Origin: an uncultured Clostridia bacterium
GTDB taxonomy: Bacteria > Bacillota > Clostridia > Christensenellales > UBA1242
Assembly: GCA_944360075.1 (NCBI GenBank)
Contig: CALVTE010000009.1
Span: 1 to 40,272 of the forward strand
Direction: 5' to 3'
Length of the DNA: 40,272 bases
Both the position numbers and the translations under genes were made by a program. Positions 1 through 7,068 of the stretch are shown piece after piece; the first letter of the stretch is position 1; each line of letters begins with the position of its first letter. Below the pieces are notes generated by a model, which saw only the letters and a program-made list of their open reading frames with translations, was not told the DNA's origin and did not search any database.

Positions 1-1358
1 CCCACAAAGCCTGCCACCATGCTGATGAAGTCTTTGACCATGATAAGGCCTGTTGCCAAGAAGACAACGTTGACAATTCCGTCAAGGAACCATTGGTTGA
101 AGAAGGAGATTGCTTGAACATATGGCAAAATCAAGAACAGCAAGTTGATGCCAATGATTGCGCCAAACGCTGAAAGAATTTGTTTGATAAATTCGTTTGC
201 CCACGATTGGAATGCCTTAAAATTATCCATTGGTGCAAGGCCCAAAAGTGGTGGATAGATAAGAAACATGGCTGCCGACTTGATAAGACGCATCATAAGG
301 CCGATGATGATGGAAACCATAATCATAAACACTGAAAGCGCGCCAGCAAAAGCAATGATAAAGTTGAATTGCCATAGGTCATAGTAAACCCAAATCAAGA
401 AAACGTTGTATTTTGTAAAGCTTTCAACCTTGTTTCCAACGGCAAAGTTGTTTGACTTGCCAATTCTGTTTCCTGCATTGTTAGCATTGTCCATTATGGT
501 TGAATTTTCAATCTGCTTGTCATCTTTGATTTGCAGACTGTTCATAAAAGCATAGTCGACTTGATAGGCAAGATATTCATTTTTGTCTTCGGCAGAATCA
601 TAGCTTGGGCCTTTGCCCAATAACCCGAGCGAAACATCTTTGTTGCCGTCCTTTACGTTGTCGGTTGTGTAAGTGCCCAGCCTAAATCGGTTTGACTGAT
701 AGGCTGCCGCTCTGAAAAGTTGACCAGAAATTGGATAGTTGGTCGCCGGATGCGCCAAAATACCAAACAAATCGTAAGATGAATAGATTTTTGCCCCATC
801 GCGCTCGCCAACTTCTTTAAAACCATGATCGCTGCCATAAATGCCGCTCACCGTTTCTTCTGATACTGTTCCACCCGTGATGTTGTCAAGCGTTCTGAGC
901 AGCAAGCCCGAAAGTTGAAAACCAATCACCACCACAATCGGCACAATGGCAAAGGTGAGAATAGACTTGAAGGCGCCGTACAAAATTTTGCTTGGGCTGG
1001 TTGAAGCAACGTCTTCTTTATAATGTGATTTGATAAGCGCAACGATGGAAGTGAGTGCAAGCAAAATCAGTCCAAAAATTGCAAGTGACCAGAAAGTTGT
1101 GTTGAGCGCTTGCATGGTGCCTGCTGAATTGCCGATGCCCAAAATGCCATTGATAAATTCTGTCAAAGGGTCGGTCAAAAACACTTCTTCGCCGTCGATA
1201 TAATAAAGATCAAGGCCGCAAAGTCTGCGCACCAAAAGTTGCATTGCATCAGCAGCACTGGCAAAACATGAATACATCAAATATATAATTTTTGGGATGA
1301 TATCAAAAATTGTTAGGAATTGATCTAGATAACTCAATCCCAGCAACGATATGCTCAC
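1..1358 (-). CDS. Polytopic membrane protein, VirB6/TrbL-like (C-terminus outside window)
   Basis: I read this frame by translating the minus strand; it is open for 452 codons and runs off the left edge. It starts at a GTG at 1358 preceded by an AAGGGGG-type SD. There are two membrane helices at about residues 90-112 and 137-158, then a polar loop of about 165 residues, then at least four more helices from about residue 325. This hydropathy, with a large external loop between helix groups, is that of VirB6/TrbL-type inner-membrane proteins of type IV secretion and of ICE membrane proteins in Gram-positives. The role in DNA or protein transfer is inferred; no catalytic motif exists to prove it. 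It has its own promoter, so it is not simply the tail of the rsmA unit. Confidence 0.5.
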   Translation of the reverse strand, partial: MSISLLGLSYLDQFLTIFDIIPKIIYLMYSCFASAADAMQLLVRRLCGLDLYYIDGEEVFLTDPLTEFINGILGIGNSAGTMQALNTTFWSLAIFGLILLALTSIVALIKSHYKEDVASTSPSKILYGAFKSILTFAIVPIVVVIGFQLSGLLLRTLDNITGGTVSEETVSGIYGSDHGFKEVGERDGAKIYSSYDLFGILAHPATNYPISGQLFRAAAYQSNRFRLGTYTTDNVKDGNKDVSLGLLGKGPSYDSAEDKNEYLAYQVDYAFMNSLQIKDDKQIENSTIMDNANNAGNRIGKSNNFAVGNKVESFTKYNVFLIWVYYDLWQFNFIIAFAGALSVFMIMVSIIIGLMMRLIKSAAMFLIYPPLLGLAPMDNFKAFQSWANEFIKQILSAFGAIIGINLLFLILPYVQAISFFNQWFLDGIVNVVFLATGLIMVKDFISMVAGFV

Positions 1359-1391
1359 AGCCTTTCCCCCTTTATAAACTCTATTTTCTTC

Positions 1392-1420
1392 ATTATAACA
1401 AAAATAATTACAAATATCAA
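1392..1420 (-). promoter_or_regulatory. Sigma-A-type promoter for the VirB6-like gene
   Basis: Minus strand TTGATA, 17-nt spacer, TATAAT, followed by a leader of about 28 nt with an SD. Confidence 0.7.
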
Positions 1421-1444
1421 CAATATTTTGCAAATAAAAACATT

Positions 1445-2224
1445 TTAGTGGCCAATTTTTTTCAGCATAAACAGATATTGCTCAAGCGAAAATTGTTCTG
1501 GCCGCAAATTCAGGTCGAACTCGGGCAATTTTGCGGCAAGTTCGCTTTTGCTCAGCCCGCTGTAGCCCTGCAAATTGTTGATCAAAGTTTTGCGCCGCAT
1601 TGAAAAGCACTTTTTGACAAAATTGTAAAACTCTTCGCCGTCTGCCTTTTGCTGTTTGTTTATGTCAAGACAGACAAGGGCAGAATCCACTTTTGGCTGC
1701 GGAAAAAACATTTGCTTGCCAACTATGCGTGTGATTTTTGGCGTGGAATAAAACTGGCACATAAGCGAAAGCACGCCGTAATCTTTGCCGCCCGGCTTTG
1801 CAACAATGCGCTGGGCAACTTCTTTTTGCACCATAATCGTCATGCTTTTGACCCTTTTGCTTTGCGAAAGAAATTTGAAAATCAGCGGCGTGGTGATATA
1901 GTAAGGCAGATTTGCAACGATTTTATAGTCGCCGTCAAAATCTTCTTCAATTTTGTCCATAGGCTCTTTTAGGGCGTCTTTAAAAACAAACTTAACATTT
2001 TCAAGCCCTAGGCCAAGCAGGCAGCTTTCAAGCGACAAGTCGATTTCATAAGACACCACCTTTTGTGCCGCCGCGCTCAAATATTTTGTCAAAGCCCCTT
2101 CGCCCGCACCAATCTCTAGCACTTGGTCGGTCTTTTCCACCTTTGCATCACTGACAATGGCTTTTAAAAGGTTGGCATCAGAGATAAAGTTCTGCCCGAA
2201 TTGCTTTTTAAATTTGTGCTGCAT
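1445..2224 (-). CDS. rsmA: 16S rRNA (adenine1518-N6/adenine1519-N6)-dimethyltransferase
   Basis: RsmA (KsgA) dimethylates two adenines in the helix 45 loop of 16S rRNA during late 30S assembly. The N-terminus KFKKQFGQNFI matches the family start, the SAM-binding motif I reads EIGAGEGALT, and the catalytic motif IV is NLPYYI. The length of 259 residues is usual. The ATG at 2224 is chosen because GGAGGGG precedes it at normal spacing; a frame open to 2296 would add an unusual 24-residue leader. It overlaps the end of tatD by 17 nt, so the two are translationally linked, a common pairing in Bacillota. Its substrate helix 45 is itself visible at the right end of the window. Confidence 0.95.
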   Translation of the reverse strand: MQHKFKKQFGQNFISDANLLKAIVSDAKVEKTDQVLEIGAGEGALTKYLSAAAQKVVSYEIDLSLESCLLGLGLENVKFVFKDALKEPMDKIEEDFDGDYKIVANLPYYITTPLIFKFLSQSKRVKSMTIMVQKEVAQRIVAKPGGKDYGVLSLMCQFYSTPKITRIVGKQMFFPQPKVDSALVCLDINKQQKADGEEFYNFVKKCFSMRRKTLINNLQGYSGLSKSELAAKLPEFDLNLRPEQFSLEQYLFMLKKIGH

Positions 2225-2999
2225 CCATCCCCTCCAACTTGAAAAGTTTTTGTGCGTTTTTTGTGGTGACTTTTGCCACTTCGTCCACCGAAACATCCTT
2301 TATTTTTGCCAAATTTTGGGCGATGGTCGGAATAAATGCTGGGCTGTTGCGCTCTCCGCGATATGGGTGCGGAGCAAGATAAGGGCAGTCAGTTTCCAGC
2401 AAAATTTTTTCAAGCGGCAAGGCTTTGATAGTCTGCTGCAACTTGGCAGCATTTTTGAAAGTTGAAACGCCTCCAACAGAAATATACATCCCCAAATCAA
2501 TCAGCCGTTTTGCGCTTTCAAGACTTCCGCTATAGCAGTGCATCGTTCCGCCATAAACAAGTTTTTCTCTGTTTTTTTCAAGCACTTCAACAACTGCGCC
2601 CATAGCCTCGCGAGCATGCACAACAATAGGTTTTTTCAAAGAATAAGCAAGTTCGATCTGCTTTTCAAAGGCCTTGATTTGTTCTTCTTTAGGCGGACAA
2701 TTTTCAGTGAACTGCAGCCCTATCTCGCCAATGGCCACCACCTTTTTGTTTTGCGCCAAATCCTTTATTTTTTCAAGGGTCTGCTCGTCAAGCGAAGGGG
2801 CAAATTCTGGATAAACGCCAATGCTTGCATAAACTCCTTGGTGATGCAAAGCAAACTCCACCGCCTGCACCGAAGAAGCAAAGTCGTAGCCTGAGGTGAT
2901 AAAGCTGCTCACTCCAAAATCTTTCGAGCAAGACAAAACCTTTTCAATATCATTTTCAAATTGTTTGTCAGTCAAATGACAATGCGTGTCAATAAACAT
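2208..2999 (-). CDS. tatD: TatD family metal-dependent deoxyribonuclease
   Basis: A TIM-barrel amidohydrolase-type 3'-5' DNase/RNase. It begins MFIDTHCHLTD, with the first metal-binding HxH, has E at GEIGLQF, H in VVHARE and TMHCYSG, and ends with the LLETDCPYLAPHPYRG block with the conserved Asp. The 263 residues are typical. The ATG at 2999 follows TGGAG; longer frame use to 3044 is not supported. It heads a two-gene unit with rsmA and has a good promoter just upstream. Confidence 0.93.
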   Translation of the reverse strand: MFIDTHCHLTDKQFENDIEKVLSCSKDFGVSSFITSGYDFASSVQAVEFALHHQGVYASIGVYPEFAPSLDEQTLEKIKDLAQNKKVVAIGEIGLQFTENCPPKEEQIKAFEKQIELAYSLKKPIVVHAREAMGAVVEVLEKNREKLVYGGTMHCYSGSLESAKRLIDLGMYISVGGVSTFKNAAKLQQTIKALPLEKILLETDCPYLAPHPYRGERNSPAFIPTIAQNLAKIKDVSVDEVAKVTTKNAQKLFKLEGMDAAQI

Positions 3000-3015
3000 A
3001 ATTTTCTCCACAAAA

Positions 3016-3044
3016 ATGATAGCCTTTTTGCCAAAAAAAGTCAA
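3016..3044 (-). promoter_or_regulatory. Promoter for tatD-rsmA
   Basis: Minus strand TTGACT, 17-nt spacer, TATCAT. The leader is about 10-16 nt and carries the tatD SD. Confidence 0.7.
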
Positions 3045-3068
3045 TTTTTTCTTAAACCTTTCTTGTTA

Positions 3069-3098
3069 TTGATAAATTGCGCGTCTTGCGAATATATA
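3069..3098 (+). promoter_or_regulatory. Probable leaderless promoter of spmA
   Basis: TTGATA, 18-nt spacer, TATATA, then exactly 6 nt (TTTTAC) before the spmA ATG. Transcription from the usual +1 would start on the A of ATG. There is no SD. Confidence 0.5.
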
Positions 3099-3104
3099 TT
3101 TTAC

Positions 3105-3674
3105 ATGAACAAAATTTGGTTTGCAATGATTGTTTTTTCGCTTTGTTTTTTGCTCGTTTCAAGCCCAGAATCTGTTTTAAGCCAAATGCTGAGCGCCTCT
3201 TCCCAAGCCCTTGCCCTGTCGGCCGAACTTTGCGGAGTTTACGTTGTTTGGCTGGGCATTTTAGAGCTTGTTGAGGCAAGCGGCTTAAGCCAAAAACTTG
3301 CAAAACTTCTTCATCCCGTCATCAAAAAAATTTTCAATCTTAAAGACCAGCAAACTGAAGAACTTATCGCTATGAACATCTCGGCAAATATGCTAGGCCT
3401 TGGCAACGCCTCCACTCCTCTTGCCATCAAAGCGATGAAAAGAATGGACTCAGGCTCACCCGTTGCCAGCCCCGCCATGATTATGCTGATTGTGATAAAC
3501 GCCAGTTCTATTCAGCTTCTGCCAACAACGGTGATTGGTCTAAGGCAGGCTGCTGGCTCAACCTGTGCTGCCGACATAATTTTGCCCACACTTATCACCA
3601 CAATTTGCACCACGCTTTTGGCAATAGTGCTTGGCAAGCTCTGCCAAAAAATTTTTAAAAGGAGGTTTAAGTGA
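3105..3674 (+). CDS. spmA: Spore maturation protein A
   Basis: SpmA and SpmB are paired membrane proteins of the nucleoside-recognition/Gate family, needed in Bacillus and Clostridium for spore core dehydration and heat resistance. The 189-residue product has an N-terminal hydrophobic helix (IWFAMIVFSLCFLLVSS), the conserved block NISANMLGLGNASTPLAIKAM at about residues 90-110, and further helices at the C-terminus. The length matches B. subtilis SpmA. The ATG at 3105 is used because the protein starts like the family there; no SD is present and the promoter abuts the start. The stop overlaps the spmB start by 4 nt (GTGA). Confidence 0.9.
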   Translation: MNKIWFAMIVFSLCFLLVSSPESVLSQMLSASSQALALSAELCGVYVVWLGILELVEASGLSQKLAKLLHPVIKKIFNLKDQQTEELIAMNISANMLGLGNASTPLAIKAMKRMDSGSPVASPAMIMLIVINASSIQLLPTTVIGLRQAAGSTCAADIILPTLITTICTTLLAIVLGKLCQKIFKRRFK

Positions 3675-4177
3675 GTCTTTACATTTTGCCCCTTCTTTTT
3701 TTGTTTATTTTTGTTTACAGCCATTTCAAAAAGGTCAGCACCTACGATACCTTTATTCAAGGCGCAAAAAAATCCATACCGCTTGTGATTGACATTTTTC
3801 CATATATCGCAGCCATTATGATTGCGGTTGCCCTTTTGCGCTCAAGCGGCATCACCGCTCTGCTTGCCCAGTGGTCCAGCCCCGTTTTCAACTTTCTTGG
3901 CATTCCCTCCCAGCTGATTGAACTTGTGCTGCTAAGGCCGTTTACCGGCTCGGGCAGCTACGCACTTTTGAGCGACGTGCTTGCTTTATATGGCCCAGAC
4001 AGCTATATCTCTCGGTGCGCCTGCGTGATTCTTGGCTGCAGCGAAACCATATTTTACGTGACCACAATATACATGTCGCAAACCAAAGTTAAAAAACTTT
4101 TGTATGCCATTCCGGTCGCGCTCATCTGCTCCACCATCGGCTCAATCCTTGCCTGCCTGCTATGCAGAATAATGTAA
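3671..4177 (+). CDS. spmB: Spore maturation protein B
   Basis: Partner of SpmA. The 168-residue protein has an N-terminal helix, the segment TYDTFIQGAKKSIPLVIDIFPYI, the family block LRPFTGSGSYALL and CSETIFYVTTIY, and a C-terminal helix. It starts with GTG at 3671, with a perfect AGGAGG five nt upstream lying inside the end of spmA, so translation is coupled. The pair supports endospore formation in the lineage or its ancestor. Confidence 0.92.
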   Translation: MSLYILPLLFLFIFVYSHFKKVSTYDTFIQGAKKSIPLVIDIFPYIAAIMIAVALLRSSGITALLAQWSSPVFNFLGIPSQLIELVLLRPFTGSGSYALLSDVLALYGPDSYISRCACVILGCSETIFYVTTIYMSQTKVKKLLYAIPVALICSTIGSILACLLCRIM

Positions 4178-4208
4178 AAAAAACATATTGCCAAAAAAGG
4201 CAATATGT
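4176..4208 (-). terminator. Rho-independent terminator of metG
   Basis: Perfect 10-bp inverted repeat ACATATTGCC/GGCAATATGT (4183-4192, 4199-4208) with a 6-nt loop. On the minus strand it starts inside the metG stop codon and is followed by a run of seven to eight T. On the plus strand no T-run follows, so spmB is not terminated by it. Confidence 0.85.
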
Positions 4209-5779
4209 TAAACCAATTTAGACAACTCTTCCAGCTCTTTTGCCACGTCAAGACGAGGGAACAAAATGGAAAGCTGTGCAATTTTTTCGCCCGGCTTCAA
4301 TTTTTCAAACTTGTCAAAATCTGAAAATTCTTTGTCGCTCTGCCCCAAAGCTGCCAAAACCTTTTTTGCCGAGTTTGGCATAAAAGGCTCAAGCAACTCG
4401 CAACCAATTCTGATAGTCTCAAGCAGAGAGCGCATGATGGCTTTTAATTGTTGCTGCCCATCTTCCTGCTTTGCCACCGCCCATGGCTGAGCAAGTTGAA
4501 TAAAGGTGTTTGCTTCTGAAAAAATGTTGAAAATTGAAGCCACCGCTTTTGAAACGTCATAGGTTTGCATATAGTGCAAAACCTTATCTCGCTCTTGCAG
4601 CACCCTGCTTTGAAGTTGCTTTTCGTTTTCGCCATAAGACTCTACTGCTGGAATTTCAGAATTAAAATATTTTTTGAGCATTGAGAATGTTCGGCTGACC
4701 AAATTGCCAAAGTTGTTGCAAAGGTCAGAGTTGAATCTGTTTAAAAAGGCTTCAGTGGAATAATTGCCGTCAGAGCCAAACGGAATTTCGCGAAGAAGGT
4801 AATATCTGACAGCATCAGAGCCATAGCGTGGTACCAAAATTCTTGGATCGGTGCACTCCACCGTTTCAGTTTTTTTGCTTTTTGAAAGTTTGTCGCCGCC
4901 AAGCATCAACCAGCCGTGACCAAAAATCTGTTTTGGCAGGGGAAGGTCAAGAGCCATAAGTATTGCCGGCCAAATTATGGCATGAAAGCGCACGATATCT
5001 TTGCCAATCAAGTGCAGATCTGCTGGCCAATACTTTTGAAACTTGCTCTCGTCTTGCGACATATATCCAAGGCCTGTCAAATAGTTTGAAAGAGCGTCAA
5101 TCCAAACATAAATGGTATGCTTTGGGTCAAAATCCACAGGAATACCCCACTTCACACTTGTTCTGCTGACGCACAAATCTTCAAGGCCGGGTTTGATAAA
5201 GTTGTTGACCATTTCGTTGACTCTGCTGGTCGGAAGCAAGAATTTTGGATTGTCGGCGTAAAGTTTGAGCAACTTGTCACCAAACTGAGAAAGTTTGAAA
5301 AAATACGCCTCTTCTTCCTGCTCGCAAACTTCTCTTCCACAATCAGGGCATTTGCCATCAACAAGCTGACTTGGAGTCCAAAAAGCTTCGCAAGGCAGGC
5401 AGTAAAGCCCTTTGTAGGTGGCTTTGTAAATATACCCCTTTTCATAAAGGGTGTTAAAAATTTTCTTCACGGCACAGACGTGATCTTCATCTGTTGTTCT
5501 GATAAATTTATCGTAGTCAATATCAAGCATCTTCCACAGTTGCTGTGTGTCTGCCACGATGTCGTCTAGGTGCTGCTTAACCTCTTTTCCAGCCTTCTGA
5601 GCAGCTTCAAAAACCTTCTGTCCATGTTCATCGGTGCCAGTCATATAAAACACATCTTTGCCTTGCAATTTTTTAAAACGCGCGATAGCATCGCAGATTA
5701 TTGTTGTGTAGCAATTTCCGATAGTTAATTTTGCGCTTGGGTAATAAATTGGCGTGGTTATATAAAATTTTTCTTTCAT
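4208..5779 (-). CDS. metG: Methionine--tRNA ligase
   Basis: Class I aminoacyl-tRNA synthetase that charges tRNA-Met. The N-terminus KFYITTPIYYPSAKLTIGN carries the HIGH variant TIGN (residues 19-22). The zinc knuckle has CLPC near residue 126 and CPDC near 142. The KMSKS loop is KLSKSKK near residue 305. The anticodon-binding domain follows, and at 523 residues the protein lacks the C-terminal EMAP/Trbp111-like tRNA-binding domain found in many bacterial MetRS. The ATG at 5779 follows AAGGAG; the frame continues upstream to 5830 but through the promoter. Single gene with its own promoter and terminator; no T-box or SAM leader is seen in the short 5' region. Confidence 0.95.
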   Translation of the reverse strand: MKEKFYITTPIYYPSAKLTIGNCYTTIICDAIARFKKLQGKDVFYMTGTDEHGQKVFEAAQKAGKEVKQHLDDIVADTQQLWKMLDIDYDKFIRTTDEDHVCAVKKIFNTLYEKGYIYKATYKGLYCLPCEAFWTPSQLVDGKCPDCGREVCEQEEEAYFFKLSQFGDKLLKLYADNPKFLLPTSRVNEMVNNFIKPGLEDLCVSRTSVKWGIPVDFDPKHTIYVWIDALSNYLTGLGYMSQDESKFQKYWPADLHLIGKDIVRFHAIIWPAILMALDLPLPKQIFGHGWLMLGGDKLSKSKKTETVECTDPRILVPRYGSDAVRYYLLREIPFGSDGNYSTEAFLNRFNSDLCNNFGNLVSRTFSMLKKYFNSEIPAVESYGENEKQLQSRVLQERDKVLHYMQTYDVSKAVASIFNIFSEANTFIQLAQPWAVAKQEDGQQQLKAIMRSLLETIRIGCELLEPFMPNSAKKVLAALGQSDKEFSDFDKFEKLKPGEKIAQLSILFPRLDVAKELEELSKLV

Positions 5780-5801
5780 TTTTTCTCCTTGATTTTCAAC
5801 C

Positions 5802-5830
5802 ATTTTAACACTAAGAAATCTTTGTGTCAA
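5802..5830 (-). promoter_or_regulatory. Strong promoter of metG
   Basis: Minus strand consensus TTGACA, 17-nt spacer, TAAAAT, then a leader of about 16-22 nt ending in the SD. Confidence 0.8.
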
Positions 5831-5898
5831 GCAAAATTGATAAACATAGCCTTACGGCATAATTCGACAGAAAAATTCAAAAAGCAAAACCTTTCTTC

Positions 5899-5927
5899 TG
5901 GAAAAAAACACAAGCTTTTGCTAAAAT
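5899..5927 (+). promoter_or_regulatory. Probable leaderless promoter of the 59-residue ORF
   Basis: TGGAAA, 17-nt spacer, TAAAAT, then exactly 6 nt before a GTG start. Divergent from the metG promoter. Confidence 0.4.
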
Positions 5928-5933
5928 GTTTTT

Positions 5934-6113
5934 GTGAAAAACCGCTTTTTTTTGCTTGTAGGCATTGCTCTGTTTTGTCTTTGTGTGTGGATGATGACGA
6001 TTGTGGCCTTGTCCTATTCGCCTGCGCAAAACTCTTCAACACAAAATTATCAAATTCAAAACAAATTTCAACAAAATTCTCAGCTAGAAATTGATTTTTC
6101 TTCTTTTTTGTGA
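5934..6113 (+). CDS. Small single-pass membrane protein upstream of walJ (unknown)
   Basis: Reads 59 codons from GTG 5934. The N-terminus MKNRFFLLVGIALFCLCVWM gives one membrane helix or signal anchor, followed by a polar tail rich in Gln, Asn and Ser. No SD exists, and an in-frame stop lies just upstream, so GTG is essentially the only start. Its support is the promoter hexamer placed 6 nt before the start, as in other SD-less genes here, and a normal hydrophobic-then-polar design. Its last codons contain the -35 element of walJ, and its stop touches the walJ -10. No family recognised. It could be a chance frame in an intergenic region. Confidence 0.45.
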   Translation: MKNRFFLLVGIALFCLCVWMMTIVALSYSPAQNSSTQNYQIQNKFQQNSQLEIDFSSFL

Positions 6114-6119
6114 TATCAT
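6091..6119 (+). promoter_or_regulatory. Probable leaderless promoter of walJ
   Basis: TTGATT, 17-nt spacer, TATCAT, then exactly 6 nt (CAATCT) before ATG 6126. No SD upstream of the start. Confidence 0.55.
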
Positions 6120-6125
6120 CAATCT

Positions 6126-6908
6126 ATGCGAATTGTAAATTTAAGTTCGGGCAGCGATGGCAACTGCACCTATATTGAAACTGAAAAAACAAAATTGCTT
6201 CTTGATGACGGAATAAACGCAACACAAACGCTTGAAAAATTAAAAATTTTGGGGGTGGACCCTGGAAGTTTATGTGCAATTGTTGTCTCGCATGAGCACA
6301 GCGATCACATAAAAGGCATTGATGTGCTTGCAAACAAACTCAACATTCCTGTTTTTGCCCATCAACAAGTCTGGATTGGCATGGATGAAAAACTAAAAAA
6401 AGTCTCCTTGAAAAACAGAAAGGTTTTTGATGGAAAATTTGAAATAAACGATTTGACAATTTCTCCTGTCGCCTTGCCACACGATGTGCCTTGTTATGGC
6501 TTTTGTTTTGAGCAGCCAAACAAAAAGGTGGCCGTGGCGACTGACCTTGGGCATTTCAACGACAAAATTCTTTCCGCTTTGGAAGGCAGCCGTTTGATTT
6601 ATCTAGAGGCCAACTATGACAGAGAGATGCTATACAAAGGCACAAAATATCCTTTAGCTTTAAAAAGGCGTATAGATGGGCCAAACGGCCACCTATCCAA
6701 CCTTGACAGCAGCGACGCTCTTGAAAGACTTGCCTACGGCGGAACAAGACAGTTTGTGCTTGCGCACCTGAGCAAAGAAAACAATTCACCCTCTATTGCC
6801 TACACGACCGCTTGCAGGTTTTTGCAAAAGGATGGAATTGAAGAAGGCAGGGATTTGAAAATTGACGTTGCCACCACAAATATTGGCACAATTTTCCGTT
6901 TAAAATAG
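6126..6908 (+). CDS. walJ: MBL-fold metallo-hydrolase, WalJ/YycJ-type
   Basis: Metallo-beta-lactamase-fold protein. The opening MRIVNLSSGSDGNCTYIE is the YycJ signature (xSGSxGNxxYI), and the metal-binding motif H56-E-H58-S-D60-H61 is intact. Further ligands are in LPHD, ATDLGH and LAHLS. The 260 residues equal the family length. In Bacillus, YycJ (WalJ) belongs to the walRK locus and is a DNA exonuclease linked to mismatch repair and to coordination of cell division. Here it stands alone, without walRK or HtrA nearby, so its role is inferred from family only. No SD; see the leaderless promoter. Confidence 0.88.
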   Translation: MRIVNLSSGSDGNCTYIETEKTKLLLDDGINATQTLEKLKILGVDPGSLCAIVVSHEHSDHIKGIDVLANKLNIPVFAHQQVWIGMDEKLKKVSLKNRKVFDGKFEINDLTISPVALPHDVPCYGFCFEQPNKKVAVATDLGHFNDKILSALEGSRLIYLEANYDREMLYKGTKYPLALKRRIDGPNGHLSNLDSSDALERLAYGGTRQFVLAHLSKENNSPSIAYTTACRFLQKDGIEEGRDLKIDVATTNIGTIFRLK

Positions 6909-6932
6909 TTTTTAGACAAAAATTTTAACAAA

Positions 6933-6977
6933 AACGGTCAAAATTCATATAATTTTATATATTTTTGGCTGTTTTTT
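6933..6977 (+). terminator. Likely terminator of walJ
   Basis: AACGGTCAAAA pairs with TTTTGGCTGTT over 11 bp including two G-U pairs, with an AT-rich loop of 19 nt and then a run of T. Moderate strength. Confidence 0.5.
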
Positions 6978-6988
6978 GATTTTAGGTA

Positions 6989-7017
6989 TTGAAAAATCGC
7001 CCTAAAAGTGATATAAT
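6989..7017 (+). promoter_or_regulatory. Promoter of the 597-residue gene
   Basis: TTGAAA, 17-nt spacer, TATAAT (7012-7017), then a 51-nt leader with SD GGAGGG before ATG 7069. Confidence 0.8.
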
Positions 7018-7068
7018 AAAAATGTAAATAAAGATCAAGTCACAAAATAAATTAAACGGAGGGATGAT

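Noticed and set aside
4183..4208. Hairpin as terminator for spmB on the plus strand.
   Set aside because: On plus the stem is followed by TAAACC, not a T-run; it only fits the metG direction.
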